From JBGQJN01 sp964423175 (GTDB taxonomy: Bacteria > Patescibacteriota > Minisyncoccia > 2-02-FULL-40-12 > IGHO2-01-FULL-4-A), in the NCBI GenBank assembly GCA_964423175.1, contig CAYRDM010000033.1, positions 1-6,567 on the forward strand: a DNA stretch of 6,567 nucleotides, read 5' to 3'. Every line of letters starts with the position of its first letter. The stretch's first letter is position 1. Position numbers and translations under genes: made by a program. Shown here piece by piece: positions 5,488 through 6,567 of this stretch. A model generated the notes under the pieces. That model saw nothing but the letters and a program-made list of their open reading frames with translations, was not told the origin of the DNA and did not search any database.

Positions 5488-6042
5488 TTAACCAGCAGTT
5501 GCAACAGCTTTCTTACCGGCTTTTCTAATTATTGTTTCTTCTTTATATTTAATTCCTTTGCCTTTGTATGGCTCGGGCGGTCTTGTTTCACGAATCAATG
5601 CTGCAATCTGTCCGACTTTTTCTTTATCAATCCCCGAAATTTTAATTGTGTTTTTTTCTACAACAAATGTTACTCCTGGCGGACACTTTATCACAACCGG
5701 ATTGCTATAACCCAAGTTTAGTTCCAGAGTATCGCCTTTCACTTGAGCCTTAAAACCGACTCCATTAAATTCCAATAATCTTTCGAAGCCCTCTGAAACT
5801 CCTTTTATCATAAGGTTGACCAACGCCCTGCCGAGACCCCAAAACTTTGAGCTTTCTTTACCAGCAGGAACTCCGGGTTTCAAAACCACAGAAACAAAAT
5901 CATTTTCTTTTTTAATATCCAAAACACTTGGAAAATCTTTTACCATTTCCCCTTTGGGTCCTTTGATTCTTAGTTTTGTACCATCAATAACAACATCTAC
6001 TCCCGATGGCACCTTTATTTGTTTTTTTCCAATTCTACTCAT
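5488..6042 (-). CDS. rplF: Large-subunit ribosomal protein L6 (uL6)
   Basis: L6 sits near the sarcin-ricin loop and the factor-binding region of the large subunit. The product is 184 residues (E. coli 177), with the two repeated L6 folds at about 1-82 and 83-184. It opens with the typical MSRIGKKQI and has IKGPKGEM (26-33). In the second domain are GVGFKAQV (94-101), GYSNPV (111-116), the conserved PEPYKGKGIKY (156-166) and RKAGKK (173-178). A short Ala-rich tail ends it. It lies 16 bases after rpsH, the largest gap in the cluster. The gap is A/T-only apart from one C and contains no Shine-Dalgarno. Confidence 0.98.
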   Translation of the reverse strand: MSRIGKKQIKVPSGVDVVIDGTKLRIKGPKGEMVKDFPSVLDIKKENDFVSVVLKPGVPAGKESSKFWGLGRALVNLMIKGVSEGFERLLEFNGVGFKAQVKGDTLELNLGYSNPVVIKCPPGVTFVVEKNTIKISGIDKEKVGQIAALIRETRPPEPYKGKGIKYKEETIIRKAGKKAVATAG

Positions 6043-6058
6043 TTGTTTTATTTAAAAA

Positions 6059-6457
6059 TTACCAAATCTCAAAAATAATCTCGCCACCAAAGCCCGCCTT
6101 TTTGGCGTCATCTCCAGTCATTAAGCCTTTTGATGTTGATATTATAGAAATACCGTAGCCGTTTTTAACCTGTTTTAAATCGTCCCTCTTAACATACATT
6201 CTCCTTGATGGTTTAGATATCAATTTATAATCATTAACCACCCCGTTTCCATCTTTATATTTCAATTCGATGGCGATTGTATTAAATTCCGATTTTTTAG
6301 ATTTTCTTTTTCTTTTATCTACCCCGGAAACGAAGCCCTTGGTTTTCAAAATATTAGCTATATCAAATTTAATTCTTGAGAAAGGCAAAACAACCTCGGC
6401 ATAACCGCGTGCTTGTGCATTCTTAATTTGATTTAACATGTTTGCTATTGGACTCAT
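6059..6457 (-). CDS. rpsH: Small-subunit ribosomal protein S8 (uS8)
   Basis: S8 is an early-assembly protein that binds the central domain of 16S rRNA; in E. coli it also represses the spc operon by binding its mRNA. The 132-residue product (E. coli 130) starts MSPIANMLNQIKNA, as in the family. It has the SKPSRRMYV segment (81-89), the rRNA-binding STSKG (107-111) and the closing GFGGEIIFEIW (122-132). A lysine-rich stretch at 48-55 is longer in positive charge than in many S8s. The start is 3 bases after the rpsN stop, so coupled translation is likely. The S8 repressor target, if conserved, would lie upstream of the window. Confidence 0.98.
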   Translation of the reverse strand: MSPIANMLNQIKNAQARGYAEVVLPFSRIKFDIANILKTKGFVSGVDKRKRKSKKSEFNTIAIELKYKDGNGVVNDYKLISKPSRRMYVKRDDLKQVKNGYGISIISTSKGLMTGDDAKKAGFGGEIIFEIW

Positions 6458-6460
6458 ATT

Positions 6461-6567
6461 TTACCAGCTAGATTTATGAACTCCGGGCAACAATCCTTGC
6501 CCAGCCAATTCTCTAAAATGTATCCTGCATAAACCAAATTTTCTCATAAAGCCGTGTTTCCGACCGC
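6461..6567 (-). CDS. rpsN: Small-subunit ribosomal protein S14, zinc-type (uS14), C-terminal part only
   Basis: Only the last 34 codons plus two bases of a preceding codon lie in the window; the gene continues past the right edge. The readable part is GRKHGFMRKFGLCRIHFREL, followed by a tail ending PGVHKSSW. It matches the C-terminal half of the short, about 61-residue, zinc-ribbon S14. The two leading bases (GC) fit the Cys codon expected just before GRKHG. The second metal pair is C-x-x-H here (CRIH) rather than the more usual C-x-x-C. S14 is a late-assembly protein of the 30S head. The rpsN-rpsH order is that of the standard spc operon. Confidence 0.93.
   Translation of the reverse strand, partial: GRKHGFMRKFGLCRIHFRELAGQGLLPGVHKSSW

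Noticed and set aside
5484..5504. rplR start at the ATG at 5504
   Set aside because: It would overlap rplF by 17 bases and add MQLLVNI, which is unlike L18 N-termini. The ATG at 5483 gives the normal length and start.
1..6567. Possible alternative genetic code (TGA as Gly or Trp, as in some CPR lineages)
   Set aside because: No coding frame contains an in-frame TGA, and conserved Trp and Gly positions use TGG and GGN. The absence of TGA among ten stops is too small a sample to argue reassignment.
1..6567. Search for a novel defence, mobile or CRISPR-type system
   Set aside because: No direct repeats, transposase, integrase or repeat-spacer pattern is visible. All but one gene are core housekeeping genes or a standard glycosyltransferase.

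Overview
The window looks like a chromosomal piece of an A+T-rich, streamlined bacterium, most likely a member of the Candidate Phyla Radiation (Patescibacteria, Parcubacteria-like). Three things point that way. The ribosomal spc cluster runs rpsE-rplO with only 8 bases between them, leaving no room for rpmD (L30), which CPR genomes are known to lack. The rplO and adk products have sequence styles familiar from CPR genomes. Intergenic gaps are very short. The assignment is inference from sequence style and gene order; no search was run. The standard genetic code fits: all ten complete stops are TAA or TAG, with no in-frame TGA.

Layout, right to left on the minus strand: the 3' end of rpsN (S14, zinc-type), then rpsH (S8), rplF (L6), rplR (L18), rpsE (S5), rplO (L15) and secY, spaced 3-16 bases apart. 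This is the distal half of the spc operon, and its promoter lies beyond the right edge. secY ends at a compact hairpin (2770-2793) that also ends the only plus-strand gene, an unrecognised 169-residue protein (2262-2771). Left of that is a 122-base divergent promoter region, from which a second minus-strand unit starts: adk, map and then a family 2 glycosyltransferase cut by the left edge.

In many bacteria secY-adk-map is one continuous run followed by infA-rpmJ-rpsM. Here the run is split by the convergent unknown gene and its terminator, and map is followed by a glycosyltransferase with its own promoter. The known genes belong to core growth: ribosomal proteins, the SecY translocon channel, nucleoside monophosphate balance and removal of N-terminal methionine.

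The most interesting signals concern expression. Both adk and the glycosyltransferase have a perfect TATAAT exactly six bases before their ATG, which predicts leaderless mRNAs. The ribosomal-protein genes and secY have no visible Shine-Dalgarno sequence. The unknown plus-strand gene, by contrast, has a leader with a clear Shine-Dalgarno. I see no mobile element, CRISPR array, tRNA or rRNA, and no gene-free stretch longer than 300 bases.
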